64,000 nt of DNA from Burkholderia cepacia GG4 (GCF_000292915.1 NC_018513.1:2418001-2482000), one strand, 5' to 3'. Shown: positions 48,489 through 57,504, counted from the stretch's first letter. Program-made: numbers and translations. Notes: a model not told the origin generated them from the letters alone.

Positions 48489-48538
48489 AAGTCCGCTATG
48501 TTTACCAATTTCATCACCCCGGCAAAAGGGCGGACGCG

Positions 48539-48544
48539 ATTCTA
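48539..48544 (-). promoter_or_regulatory. Probable -10 element of tRNA-Leu(UAA)
   Basis: TAGAAT on the minus strand lies 16 bases before the tRNA 5' end; no good -35 is evident. Confidence 0.4.
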
Positions 48545-48791
48545 CCATTGCTTGCACATGCGTTAGCTGATTCGCGCGCAGTACGTCGCGACGCAGCACG
48601 TCTGCCCACCTCGTCCGCGGCCGAATTCATACGCCGCAATCGATATCGACGCGACACCGCCACCGATTTCGTCCCGCGCCGCAGCATCCGCCGATACAAT
48701 CGAGTCCGCCCCGCTCGCCGGGCGCCAAACGTCAGATGTTTGTGTCGTGCTTTTTGCGAAACAGACGTCATGCGCGTCATCGCGAAGTCAC

Positions 48792-48826
48792 AAACGTTTT
48801 CGATAATTTCCCTGCCGAAAACGTTT
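48792..48826. promoter_or_regulatory. Twin LacI-family operators
   Basis: AAACGTTT occurs at 48792-48799 and 48819-48826, extended to the mirrored AAACGTTTTCG and CGAAAACGTTT, 27 bases centre to centre. They end 15 bases before the LacI-type start codon, so autoregulation and control of the downstream ABC operon are likely. Confidence 0.65.
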
Positions 48827-48841
48827 ACATCGCGTAACTTC

Positions 48842-49867
48842 ATGACCCCGACCATCAAGGATGTCGCCGCGCTCGCCGGCTTCTCGATCGCCACCGTCTC
48901 GCGCGCGATCAACTCGCCGCATACCGTGAGCCCCGCCACGCTGGCGACGATCCGCACCGCCATCGACACGCTGCAGTTCCGCCCGAGCCCGCTCGGCCGG
49001 CAGTTGCGCGGCGAGCGCACCCGGCTCGTCGGCGTCGTCGTGCCGACGCTGTCGAACCCGGTGTTCGCCGACTGCCTGCAGGGCATCGACGAACTCGCGA
49101 CCGCGGCCGGCTTCAAGCTGATCCTGATGACGACCGAATACGACGCGGCGCGCGAGCGTCACGCGATCGAGACGCTGCGCGAGCAGCGCGTCGAAGGGCT
49201 GATCCTGACCGTCGCCGATGCGGACACGCATCCGCTGCTCGACATGCTCGACCGCGACGGCCCGCACTACGTGCTGATGCACAACGACACGCAACGCCGC
49301 CCGTCGGTGTCGGTCGATAACCGCCGCGCCGCCTATGACGGCGTGCGTCTGCTGACCCAGCGCGGCCATCGCCGCGTGCTGATGCTGGCCGGCTCGCTCG
49401 CCGCGTCGGATCGCGCGCGCCAGCGTCATCTCGGCTACGCGCAGGCACTCGAGGAATGCGGCGTCGCGACGCTGCCGCCGGTCGAGGTCGACTTCAACGC
49501 GGCCGAGCTGCCCGACGCGGTGCTCGCGCATCTCACCGCGCAAGCCACGCGCCCGACCGCCCTCTTCTGCAGCAACGACCTGCTCGCGATGGTCGTGATG
49601 CGCGGCCTGCGCCGCGCCGGCTTCTCGATTCCCGACGACCTGTCGGTGCTCGGCTTCGACGGGATCGCGATCGGCGAGCTGCTCGCACCGCCGCTCGCGA
49701 GCGTCGCGACGCCGAACCAGGACATCGGCCGCCATGCCTGGCGGCGCCTCGTCGAATGCATCGGCGGCGCGACGATCGAGCGCGCTTCGCTGATCCTGCC
49801 GCACACGGTGCGCGACGGCGCGACGGTCGCACCGCCGGCCGCCGACCTGCAATTGCGCCACGCCTGA
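48842..49867 (+). CDS. LacI family transcriptional regulator
   Basis: This 341-residue repressor has an N-terminal HTH and hinge helix (TIKDVAALAGFSIATVSRAI) and a periplasmic-binding-protein-like effector domain (LVGVVVPTLSNPVFADCLQG to FDGIAIGELLAPPLASVATP). Start at ATG 48842, because the longer frame overlaps the tRNA promoter. It leads directly (59 bases) into the ABC importer genes, so its inducer is probably the imported compound or a product of it. Confidence 0.92.
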   Translation: MTPTIKDVAALAGFSIATVSRAINSPHTVSPATLATIRTAIDTLQFRPSPLGRQLRGERTRLVGVVVPTLSNPVFADCLQGIDELATAAGFKLILMTTEYDAARERHAIETLREQRVEGLILTVADADTHPLLDMLDRDGPHYVLMHNDTQRRPSVSVDNRRAAYDGVRLLTQRGHRRVLMLAGSLAASDRARQRHLGYAQALEECGVATLPPVEVDFNAAELPDAVLAHLTAQATRPTALFCSNDLLAMVVMRGLRRAGFSIPDDLSVLGFDGIAIGELLAPPLASVATPNQDIGRHAWRRLVECIGGATIERASLILPHTVRDGATVAPPAADLQLRHA

Positions 49868-49926
49868 ACGCGCGCGCCGCGCCACCGCGCGCGGCGCCCT
49901 ACCCTCACCCCGCCCGGAGACCCACC

Positions 49927-50955
49927 GTGTCCCTTCGCCTGACCTCGCTGCTGCGCACGCTCGCCGCACCGCTCGCCTGCGCCGCGCTCGTCGCGTTCGC
50001 ACCCGCAGCCCATGCCGACGACACCGCGATCTGCTACAACTGCCCGCCCGAATGGGCCGACTGGGCCGCACAGATCGCCGCGATCAAGCAGAAGACCGGC
50101 ATCCGCGTGCCGTTCGACAACAAGAACTCGGGCCAGGCGATCGCGCAGCTGATCGCCGAGCAGAAGAGCCCGGTCGCCGACGTCGTCTATCTCGGCGTGT
50201 CGTCGGCCTTCCAGGCGAAGGACAAGGGCGTGATTGCGCCGTACAAGCCCGCGCACTGGAACGACATTCCCGCGAACCTGAAGGATCCGCAAGGCTACTG
50301 GTTCGCGATCCACTCGGGCACGCTCGGCTTCTTCGTGAACAAGGACGCGCTCGACGGCAAGCCAGTGCCGCGCTCGTGGGCCGATCTGCTGAAGCCTGAG
50401 TACAAAGGCATGGTCGGCTACCTCGATCCGTCGAGCGCGTTCGTCGGCTATGCGGGCGCGGTCGCCGTCAACCAGGCGCTCGGCGGCAGCCTCGACAACT
50501 TCAAGCCGGCGCTCGACTGGTTCCGCAAGCTGAAGGCGAATGCGCCGATCGTGCCGAAGCAGACCGCGTACGCGCGTGTGCTGTCCGGCGAAATTCCGAT
50601 CCTGCTCGACTACGACTTCGACGCGTATCGCGCGAAGTACAAGGATCACGCGAACGTCGAGTTCGTGATTCCGCAGGAAGGCACGATCGCGGTGCCGTAC
50701 GTGATGAGCCTCGTGAAGGGCGCGCCGCACGACGCAAACGGCAGGAAGGTGCTCGACTTCGTGCTGTCCGACGAAGGCCAGAAGCTGTGGGCCAACGCGT
50801 ACCTGCGCCCGGTGCGCGCGCAGACGCTCGGCGCCGACGTCGCCGCGAAGTTCCTGCCGGCGAGCGAATACGCACGCGCGAAGTCGGTCGACTTCGGCAA
50901 GATGGCGGCCGGCCAGCAAGCGTTCGGCCTGCAATACCTGCAGGTGATGCAGTAA
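49927..50955 (+). CDS. ABC transporter periplasmic substrate-binding protein (family 1, iron/AEP-like)
   Basis: This 342-residue protein has a signal peptide ending at AHADD (about residue 31). The mature part is a class II binding protein related to those for Fe3+, spermidine/putrescine and 2-aminoethylphosphonate (YLGVSSAFQAKDKGVIAPYK; PEYKGMVGYLDPSSAFVGYA). A CYNCP motif sits at the start of the mature chain and could form a disulfide. The start is GTG 49927 with GGAG 9 bases upstream; no ATG fits the signal peptide. Ligand unknown. A phosphodiester or organophosphate is suggested by the last gene of the operon. Confidence 0.88.
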   Translation: MSLRLTSLLRTLAAPLACAALVAFAPAAHADDTAICYNCPPEWADWAAQIAAIKQKTGIRVPFDNKNSGQAIAQLIAEQKSPVADVVYLGVSSAFQAKDKGVIAPYKPAHWNDIPANLKDPQGYWFAIHSGTLGFFVNKDALDGKPVPRSWADLLKPEYKGMVGYLDPSSAFVGYAGAVAVNQALGGSLDNFKPALDWFRKLKANAPIVPKQTAYARVLSGEIPILLDYDFDAYRAKYKDHANVEFVIPQEGTIAVPYVMSLVKGAPHDANGRKVLDFVLSDEGQKLWANAYLRPVRAQTLGADVAAKFLPASEYARAKSVDFGKMAAGQQAFGLQYLQVMQ

Positions 50956-50972
50956 GCGGCCGGACCCAACCC

Positions 50973-51797
50973 ATGCTCGACCTGACTTTCCCGCTGCGCT
51001 GGCGCGTCGCACTCGTCGCGCCCGCGCTCGCGGTGTTCGCCGCGTTCTGGCTGCTGCCGATCGTTTCGCTCGTGCAGGTGTCCGCCGACGGTGCGCTCTT
51101 CACGCAGTACGCGGCGCTGCTCGGCAATGCGCGCTACATGAAGAGCCTTGGCGAAACGGTGGCGTTGTCCGCGGGCGTCACGCTCGCGACGCTGGTGCTG
51201 TCGACGATCTCGGGCCTGCTGCTCGCGCGCCGCGAGTTCGCGGGCAAGCGCGTGCTGCTCGCGCTGCTTACCTTTCCGCTCGCGTTCCCGGGTGTCGTGG
51301 TCGGCTTCATGGTGATCATGCTCGCCGGGCGCCAGGGGTTGATCGGGATGCTGTCCGCGAAGCTGACCGGCGACAAGTGGGTGTTCGCGTATTCGGTTGC
51401 CGGGCTGTTCGTCGGCTACCTGTACTTCTCGATTCCGCGCGTGATCGTGACCGTGATCGCGGCCGCGTCGAAGCTCGACGCGTCGCTCGAGGAAGCCGCG
51501 CGCTCGCTCGGCGCGTCGCCGTGGCGCATCTTCATCGACATCGTGCTGCCGGCGCTCGCGCCGGGCCTGATCGCGGCCGGCGCGATCTGCTTCGCGACCG
51601 CGATGGGCGCGTTCGGCACCGCGTTCACGCTCGCCACCGACCTGAACGTGCTGCCGATGACGATCTACACCGAGTTCACGCTGAACGCGAACATCGCGAC
51701 GGCGGCCGGCCTGTCGATCGTGCTCGGCATCGTCACGTGGGCCGTGCTCGCGCTCGCGCGCCGGTTCACCGGCCACACCGCCGCCGCCGCGGCCTGA
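50973..51797 (+). CDS. ABC transporter permease 1
   Basis: This 274-residue inner-membrane permease has six membrane segments and the EAA loop for the ATPase (EEAARSLGASPWRIFIDIVL). It is of the PotB/PhnU kind. It begins 17 bases after the binding-protein stop, and the second permease follows after 10 bases. Together they form the heterodimeric channel of the importer. Confidence 0.9.
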   Translation: MLDLTFPLRWRVALVAPALAVFAAFWLLPIVSLVQVSADGALFTQYAALLGNARYMKSLGETVALSAGVTLATLVLSTISGLLLARREFAGKRVLLALLTFPLAFPGVVVGFMVIMLAGRQGLIGMLSAKLTGDKWVFAYSVAGLFVGYLYFSIPRVIVTVIAAASKLDASLEEAARSLGASPWRIFIDIVLPALAPGLIAAGAICFATAMGAFGTAFTLATDLNVLPMTIYTEFTLNANIATAAGLSIVLGIVTWAVLALARRFTGHTAAAAA

Positions 51798-51807
51798 GGA
51801 TTCCTTC

Positions 51808-52704
51808 ATGCAATCGCTTTCCGGTTCGTCCGCGCCGTCGCCGGCGCCCGCTCCGTCGCATGCGAACGGCGCCGCCCGACGGGCGCCGCGTGTGTCGGGC
51901 GCGCGCGCGATCGCCGCGCTGCAATGGGGCGTCACGCTGCTGCTGTGCGCGTTCCTGATCGTGCCCGTCGTGATGTCGGTGCTCGCGGGTCTCACCGTCA
52001 ACTATTTCCGCGGGCTGTCGAGCGGCCTCACGCTGCGCTGGCTCGAACAGGTGTGGCAGCAGTATCAAGGCTCGGTCGCGCTGTCGCTCGGCGTTGCGTT
52101 CGCGACGCTCGCGATCGTGCTCGTCGTCGGCGTGCCGGCCGGCTATGCGCTCGCGCGCAGCCAGAGCCGCACGGCCCGTGTGATCGAGGAAGCGCTCGTG
52201 CTGCCGGTCGCGCTGCCGGGCCTCGCGTCGGCGCTCGCGCTGCTGGTCGTCTACGGCGGCTTCACCGCGTTCCGGATGAGCCTGTGGTTCATCGTCGTCG
52301 GCCACGTCGTGTTCACGCTGCCGTTCATGGTGCGGGCGGTCGCGGCCGTTGCGGCGGGTGCCGGCTTGCGCACGCTCGAAGAAGGCGCCGCGAGCCTCGG
52401 CGCGTCGTTCGTCACGCGCTTCGTGACGATCGTGCTGCCGAACCTGCGCCCCGGCATCGTCGCGGGCGCACTCGCGGTGCTCACGCTGTCGATCGGCGAA
52501 TTCAACCTCACCTGGATGCTGCATACACCCGACACGAAGACGCTGCCCGTCGGGCTCGCCGACACCTACGCGTCGCTGCGTCTCGAAGTCGGCAGCGCCT
52601 ATACGATCGTGTTCCTGCTGATGACGCTGCCGCTCCTCGTCGCGATGCAGTGGCTCGGCGTCGATCCGTCCGGCACGCGCCCACTGAAGCGCCGCCCGCG
52701 CTGA
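51808..52704 (+). CDS. ABC transporter permease 2
   Basis: This 298-residue permease has an Ala/Pro-rich cytoplasmic N-terminus of about 35 residues, six membrane segments and the EAA loop (EEGAASLGASFVTRFVTIVL). It is of the PotC/PhnV kind and pairs with permease 1. It is followed after 25 bases by the ATPase. Confidence 0.9.
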   Translation: MQSLSGSSAPSPAPAPSHANGAARRAPRVSGARAIAALQWGVTLLLCAFLIVPVVMSVLAGLTVNYFRGLSSGLTLRWLEQVWQQYQGSVALSLGVAFATLAIVLVVGVPAGYALARSQSRTARVIEEALVLPVALPGLASALALLVVYGGFTAFRMSLWFIVVGHVVFTLPFMVRAVAAVAAGAGLRTLEEGAASLGASFVTRFVTIVLPNLRPGIVAGALAVLTLSIGEFNLTWMLHTPDTKTLPVGLADTYASLRLEVGSAYTIVFLLMTLPLLVAMQWLGVDPSGTRPLKRRPR

Positions 52705-52729
52705 ACCCCGCGCAGACTTCACCGTTCCC

Positions 52730-53761
52730 ATGAAACTCGATTCCACCCCCATCACCCTGACCCGCTGCGCGAAAACGTTCCGCGGCACGCGCGTGCTCGA
52801 ACCGCTCGACCTGTCGATCGGCGCGGGCGAGACGCTCGTGCTGCTCGGACCGTCGGGCTGCGGCAAGACGACCACGCTGCGGCTGATCGCCGGCCTCGAC
52901 ACGCCGGACGCCGGCGGCACGATCGCGTTCGGCGGCGACGACGTGACCGCGCTGCCGATCGAGCGCAGGCAGGTCGGCATGGTGTTCCAGAACTACGCGC
53001 TGTTCCCGAACCTGACGGTGCGCGGCAACGTCGGCTACGGGCTGAAGATCCGCAAGACCGAGCCGCGCGCGCTGCGCGAACGCGTCGACGAGCTGCTCGC
53101 GATGATGCGGCTCGATGCGCATGCGGACAAACCGGTCGATCAGTTGTCGGGCGGCCAGCGGCAGCGCGTCGCGCTGGCGCGTGCGCTCGCGGTGCGCCCG
53201 CGCGTGCTGCTGCTCGACGAGCCGCTGACCGCGCTCGACGCGAAGCTGCGCGACGTGCTGCGCCGCGAGATGAATGCGCTGCTGCGCGATCTCGGCGTGA
53301 CGACCGTGTACGTGACGCACGACCAGGCCGAAGCGATGGAGCTCGGCGACCGGATCGTAGTGATGGGGGCAGGCCGCATCGAGCAGATCGGCACGCCGCG
53401 CGACATCTACTACCGGCCGGCGAACCGCACGGTCGCGCAGTTCATCGGCACGCTGAACCGGCTTGCGGGACAATGGCGCAACGGCGCGCTCGTGACGACG
53501 GGCGGGTCGATCGTGACGCCGCACGCCGCCGACGAGTGGTTCTTCCGCCCGGAGGACGCGCAGCTCGCCGATCCCGCGCATGCGCCGCTGCGCGGCGCGA
53601 TCGGCGCGTGCGCGTTCCTCGGCGAGCGCACGCGGCTCACGATCGAGCATGCGGCGCCCGACCCGCTCGTGATCGACGTACCGGGCCGCATCGAACTCGC
53701 GCGCGGCACGGCCGTCGGCATCGCGATCGCGGCGGAAGGCCTGATCGCGCTCGCCGCGTGA
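52730..53761 (+). CDS. ABC transporter ATP-binding protein (PotA/FbpC-like)
   Basis: This 343-residue ATPase has Walker A GPSGCGKTTT, signature LSGGQRQRVALARAL, Walker B VLLLDEPLTALD, switch His in YVTHDQAEAM, and a C-terminal TOBE-type regulatory domain (about 240-343). It belongs to the polyamine/iron/phosphonate importer class. Its last base is also the first base of an in-frame ATG for the next gene, but a better ribosome site favours the later start there. Confidence 0.92.
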   Translation: MKLDSTPITLTRCAKTFRGTRVLEPLDLSIGAGETLVLLGPSGCGKTTTLRLIAGLDTPDAGGTIAFGGDDVTALPIERRQVGMVFQNYALFPNLTVRGNVGYGLKIRKTEPRALRERVDELLAMMRLDAHADKPVDQLSGGQRQRVALARALAVRPRVLLLDEPLTALDAKLRDVLRREMNALLRDLGVTTVYVTHDQAEAMELGDRIVVMGAGRIEQIGTPRDIYYRPANRTVAQFIGTLNRLAGQWRNGALVTTGGSIVTPHAADEWFFRPEDAQLADPAHAPLRGAIGACAFLGERTRLTIEHAAPDPLVIDVPGRIELARGTAVGIAIAAEGLIALAA

Positions 53762-53799
53762 TGCCGCCCCACGATAACCAGACATTCCGAGGAACGACG

Positions 53800-54624
53800 A
53801 TGCTGCTTGCTCAAATCAGCGATCTCCATATCAAGCGTCCGGGCCAGCTCGCGTACCGGCGCGTCGACACGGCCGCCGCGCTCGCGCGCTGCATCGCGAA
53901 GCTGAACGCGCTCGTGCCGCGGCCTGACGCGGTGCTCGTCACGGGCGACCTGACCGACTTCGGCCACGACGACGAATACCGCCATCTGCGCGACCTGCTC
54001 GCGCCGCTCGAGATTCCGTATTACCTGATGGTCGGCAACCACGACGACCGCGCGGGGCTGCGCCGCGCGTTCGCCGATCGCCCCGAATGGCAGGACGGCG
54101 AATTCGTGCAGTACGCGTTCGATGTCGGCGCGGTGCGCGTGCTCGCGCTCGATTCGCAGGTGCCCGGCGCGAGCCACGGCGACCTGTGCGACGCGCGGCT
54201 GGCGTGGCTCGCCACGCAGCTCGACGCCGCGCGCGATCGGCCCGTGATCGTCGCGCTGCACCACCCACCGTTTGCGTCAGGCATCGGGCACATGGATGCC
54301 TTGCGCCTCGCGCCCGCCGCCGCCGCGAAACTCGACGCGCTGCTGCGCGGCCATCCGAACGTCGAACGCGTGCTGTGCGGCCACGTGCACCGCACGATGT
54401 TCACGCGCTTCGGCGGCACGCTCGCATCCGCCGTGCCGGCACCCGCGCACCAGGTCGCGTTCGACCTGCGCGCGGACGCACCGTCCGCGTTCCGGCTCGA
54501 GCCGCCCGCGTTCGCGGTGCACTTCCATACGCCGGACGCGGGGATGACCTCCCATCACGTGTACGTGGACGAAGGCGACGGGCCTTATCCGTTCTACGAA
54601 CCGAGCGGGGAACTGGTCGACTGA
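53800..54624 (+). CDS. Metallophosphodiesterase (CpdA/GpdQ-like calcineurin fold)
   Basis: This 274-residue dimetal phosphoesterase has all five motifs: DLHIKRPG, GDLTD, GNHDDR, HHPPF and GHVHRT. Relatives hydrolyse 3',5'-cAMP (CpdA) or glycerophosphodiesters (GpdQ). Start at ATG 53800 with GAGGA 7 bases upstream; an upstream ATG at 53761 overlaps the ATPase stop and lacks one. No signal peptide, so it works in the cytoplasm on an imported substrate. As the last gene of the ABC operon it points to uptake and cleavage of a phosphodiester. Confidence 0.88.
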   Translation: MLLAQISDLHIKRPGQLAYRRVDTAAALARCIAKLNALVPRPDAVLVTGDLTDFGHDDEYRHLRDLLAPLEIPYYLMVGNHDDRAGLRRAFADRPEWQDGEFVQYAFDVGAVRVLALDSQVPGASHGDLCDARLAWLATQLDAARDRPVIVALHHPPFASGIGHMDALRLAPAAAAKLDALLRGHPNVERVLCGHVHRTMFTRFGGTLASAVPAPAHQVAFDLRADAPSAFRLEPPAFAVHFHTPDAGMTSHHVYVDEGDGPYPFYEPSGELVD

Positions 54625-54901
54625 CGGCGTGAATCGCGTGCGCATGACGGGCGACCGAGGCCGGTCGGCGCGCGTTGCGCGCTGATCGCGGCCGATAGCG
54701 GTCGCTCGCGGCCCGTCATGCCACGAGTGCGGCGGCCGGCCGCCTGATTGCCTGACTGCCCGACCGCCTGTCCACCCGCCCACCCGCCCGGCAGGATTCA
54801 CGGTGCTCCGGTATGATCGGCAGCCTCGATCGGCGCCCGGCCGCCAGCGCAACCGCCGCTGCGTCGCGCGCCACGCCGTTCAACTCCGTTCCGTTGCCGC
54901 C

Positions 54902-56101
54902 ATGTCTGCCGCCTCCACCGACCGTCCGACCGACGCCGCCTCGCCCCACTACTCGCGCAGCCTGCTGTTGCTGCTCGCGACGATCGCGGGTGTGTCGGTC
55001 GCGAACATCTATTACAACCAGCCGCTGCTCGACAGCTTCCGCTCGGCCTTTCCCGACGGTGCGTCGTGGATCGGCGCGGTGCCGACCGCGACACAGCTCG
55101 GCTATGCGGCCGGGATGTTCCTGCTGGCGCCGCTCGGCGACCGTTTCGATCGCCGCGGCCTGATCCTGATGCAGATCGCGGGCCTGTCGATCGCGCTGAT
55201 CGTCGCCGCGACGGCTCCCACGCTGGCGGTGCTCGCCGCGGCGAGCCTCGCGATCGGCGTGCTCGCGACGATCGCGCAGCAGGCCGTGCCGTTCGCGGCC
55301 GAGATCGCGCCACCGGCCGAGCGCGGGCATGCGGTCGGCACCGTGATGAGCGGCCTGCTGATCGGGATCCTGCTCGCACGCACGGCGGCCGGCTTCGTCG
55401 CCGAATATTTCGGCTGGCGGGCGGTGTTCGGCGCGTCGGTCGCGGCGCTCGTCGCGCTGGCCGCGGTGATCGTGCTACGGCTGCCGCGCAGTTCGCCGAC
55501 GTCGACGCTGCCGTACGGCAAGCTGCTCGGCTCGATGTGGCACCTGGCGGTCGAATTGCGCGGGCTGCGCGAAGCGTCGCTGACGGGCGCCGCGCTGTTC
55601 GCCGCGTTCAGCGCGTTCTGGCCGGTGCTGACGCTGCTGCTCGCCGGCGCGCCGTTCCATCTCGGCCCGCAGGCCGCCGGTCTGTTCGGGATCGTCGGCG
55701 CGGCGGGTGCGCTGGCCGCGCCGTACGCGGGCCGTTTCGCGGACAAGCGCGGCCCGCGCGCGATCATCTCGCTCGCGATCGCGTTGCTGGCGGCGTCGTT
55801 CGTGATTTTTGCGCTGTCGGGGACGAGCCTCGTCGGGCTCGTGATCGGCGTGATCGTGCTGGATGTCGGCGTGCAGGCCGCGCAGATCTCGAACCAGTCG
55901 CGCATCTACGCGCTGAAGCCCGAGGCGCGCAGCCGCGTGAACACTGTGTACATGGTGTGCTACTTCATCGGCGGCGCGCTCGGCTCGTCGGTCGGTGTCG
56001 TCGCGTGGCGCACCTTCGGCTGGACCGGCATGTGCGCGGCCGGACTGCTGTTTACCGCGCTCGCCGGCTGGTTCCACCATCGCGGCGCCCGGCACGCGTG
56101 A
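54902..56101 (+). CDS. MFS transporter (YnfM/drug-efflux type)
   Basis: This 399-residue twelve-helix permease has ANIYYNQPLLDSF in helix 1, the inter-helix loop motif APLGDRFDRRGL, and QQAVPFAAEIAPPAERGHAV before helix 5. The N-terminus to about residue 20 is polar. Homologues export small drugs or sugars. Start at ATG 54902. The 278-base gap before it (54625-54901) shows no gene. It is convergent with the EamA gene 22 bases later. Confidence 0.9.
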   Translation: MSAASTDRPTDAASPHYSRSLLLLLATIAGVSVANIYYNQPLLDSFRSAFPDGASWIGAVPTATQLGYAAGMFLLAPLGDRFDRRGLILMQIAGLSIALIVAATAPTLAVLAAASLAIGVLATIAQQAVPFAAEIAPPAERGHAVGTVMSGLLIGILLARTAAGFVAEYFGWRAVFGASVAALVALAAVIVLRLPRSSPTSTLPYGKLLGSMWHLAVELRGLREASLTGAALFAAFSAFWPVLTLLLAGAPFHLGPQAAGLFGIVGAAGALAAPYAGRFADKRGPRAIISLAIALLAASFVIFALSGTSLVGLVIGVIVLDVGVQAAQISNQSRIYALKPEARSRVNTVYMVCYFIGGALGSSVGVVAWRTFGWTGMCAAGLLFTALAGWFHHRGARHA

Positions 56102-56122
56102 ACGCGGCCGCGCGCGCGGGCG

Positions 56123-57307
56123 TCACGCATCCGCGCGCGATGCGGCCGGCTCTTCGACCGGCGGCGGCACCGTGAAGGCCGGAGCGGGATCCACGACCGC
56201 GGTCGGGTCGACGACGGCGGCCGGTGTGGGCACCGCGAGCGGTACCGCGGAAGGCGCGAGAATCGGCGCGGGTTCCGGCATCGGCGGCTGATCCGGCACG
56301 GACGCCGCGCCTGCTGCGGCCTCCACCGCGACGATCGCCACGGCCGGCGAAGCGTCGGCCGCCGTGCGCGCCGCGGGCCGGCGCGCGGGATCGAACAGGA
56401 ACGACAGCCCGACGCTGCCGAGGATCGCGACCGTCGCGACCACGGTTGCCATCGTCACGGGCTCGCCGAGCATCAGCGCGCCGAGCGCGACCGCGACGAT
56501 CGGGTTCACGTACATGCAGCTGCTCGCGATGATCGGGCTCGTATGGCGAATCAGGTAGCCGTACGCGACGTACGCGGCCATCGTGCAGAACACCATCAGG
56601 TACACGAACGCGAACACCGGCCCGGGCGCGACCTGCTCGATGCGCTCGCCCATCAGCCACGCGGCGAGCGTGGACATCAACCCGCCCAGGCCGATCTGCA
56701 GCGACGTCGACAGAAACAGGTCCGACGGCAGCTTGAGGCGCGTCGCGAGATGCGCGCCGCCCGCCCAGAACAGCGCGCCGGCGAGCACGCAGATCGTGCC
56801 GAGCGCCGAGTTCGCGGCGGCCGCGCCGCCCGAGTTCAGCACGACGATGCCGACCATCCCGAGCGCGACGGCCGCCCACTCGCCCTTCGTCACCGGACGC
56901 CCGGCGACCGCCGCGATCACGGTCGCGAACAGCGGCACCGTGGCGACCATCACCGCGGCCGAGCCGCTGCTGACCGTGCGCATCCCGAGCGCGATCGTGC
57001 CGGACGACAGCGCGACCAGCATCGTGCCGACGATCGCCGAGTTGCGGATTTCCAGCAGCGTCGGCCATTCGGGCTTGCGCCGCAGCGCGAAGATGAACAG
57101 GCCGATCCCGCCGAGCAGGTTGCGCAGCCCCGACAGCAGCAGCGGCGGGAACGACTGCAGCGCGAAATGCAGGCCGCTGTAGGTCGAACCCCAGACGAAA
57201 TAGATGAAGACCAGGGCCAGCGCGACGCGGCCGCCGCGGCTTTGCGGCAGGCGGATCCGGATCGGCAGGCGGGCGAAGAAATCGAGGAGGCGGTCGAGCG
57301 GTGTCAT
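56123..57307 (-). CDS. EamA family (DMT) transporter with long Pro/Ala-rich tail
   Basis: This 394-residue drug/metabolite transporter has ten membrane helices in two EamA repeats between about residues 25 and 300 (FIYFVWGSTYSGLHFALQS; GYLIRHTSPIIASSCMYVNP). After residue 305 comes a roughly 90-residue low-complexity tail of Ala, Pro and Val, absent from most relatives. The family exports amino acids or metabolites. Its 5' leader holds a strong hairpin with a T-tract at 57473-57504. Confidence 0.88.
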   Translation of the reverse strand: MTPLDRLLDFFARLPIRIRLPQSRGGRVALALVFIYFVWGSTYSGLHFALQSFPPLLLSGLRNLLGGIGLFIFALRRKPEWPTLLEIRNSAIVGTMLVALSSGTIALGMRTVSSGSAAVMVATVPLFATVIAAVAGRPVTKGEWAAVALGMVGIVVLNSGGAAAANSALGTICVLAGALFWAGGAHLATRLKLPSDLFLSTSLQIGLGGLMSTLAAWLMGERIEQVAPGPVFAFVYLMVFCTMAAYVAYGYLIRHTSPIIASSCMYVNPIVAVALGALMLGEPVTMATVVATVAILGSVGLSFLFDPARRPAARTAADASPAVAIVAVEAAAGAASVPDQPPMPEPAPILAPSAVPLAVPTPAAVVDPTAVVDPAPAFTVPPPVEEPAASRADA

Positions 57308-57472
57308 CGTTCAGCCCGCCCGCACGACGTGTCGCGTGCTCCGCTGAAAGACGCCGGCGATGCCGGCAAACGGCCCTGACGGGACCGGGAAGGCGGAGGC
57401 GAACGTGCGGAACGACATGGCAGTGCGAACGGCGACGGATAAAAACCGGCAAGCGGCGGCAGAGGGTCAAAA

Positions 57473-57504
57473 AGCGTGCGCAAACGGCTTCGGTTGCGCA
57501 CGCT
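57473..57504 (-). terminator. Strong hairpin with T-tract in the leader of the EamA gene
   Basis: On the minus strand AGCGTGCGCAA pairs perfectly (11 bp) across a 10-nt loop and is followed by TTTTTGACC. It lies 166 bases upstream of the EamA start, pointing toward it, with no gene before it. It could end a small transcript, or attenuate the EamA gene. A CATAAT just upstream (57512-57517) could be a -10. The remaining 57308-57789 gap shows no gene. Confidence 0.6.

Larger units (their letters stand above)
48190..48523 (-). tRNA. tRNA-Leu(UAA) interrupted by a group I intron
   Basis: Exon 1 is 48523-48489 (acceptor GCCGGGG, D-arm with TTGGTAAA, anticodon stem GCGGA, loop CTT). Exon 2 is 48241-48190 (loop AAAA, stem TCCGC, variable arm, T-arm with loop TTCGAGT, acceptor CCCCGGC, A, CCA encoded). 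The joined exons give an 87-nt class II tRNA with loop CTTAAAA, anticodon UAA. All stems pair, so the gene looks functional after splicing. The 247 bases between the exons are a group I intron placed between U34 and A35. The island is attached to its 3' end. Confidence 0.92.
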
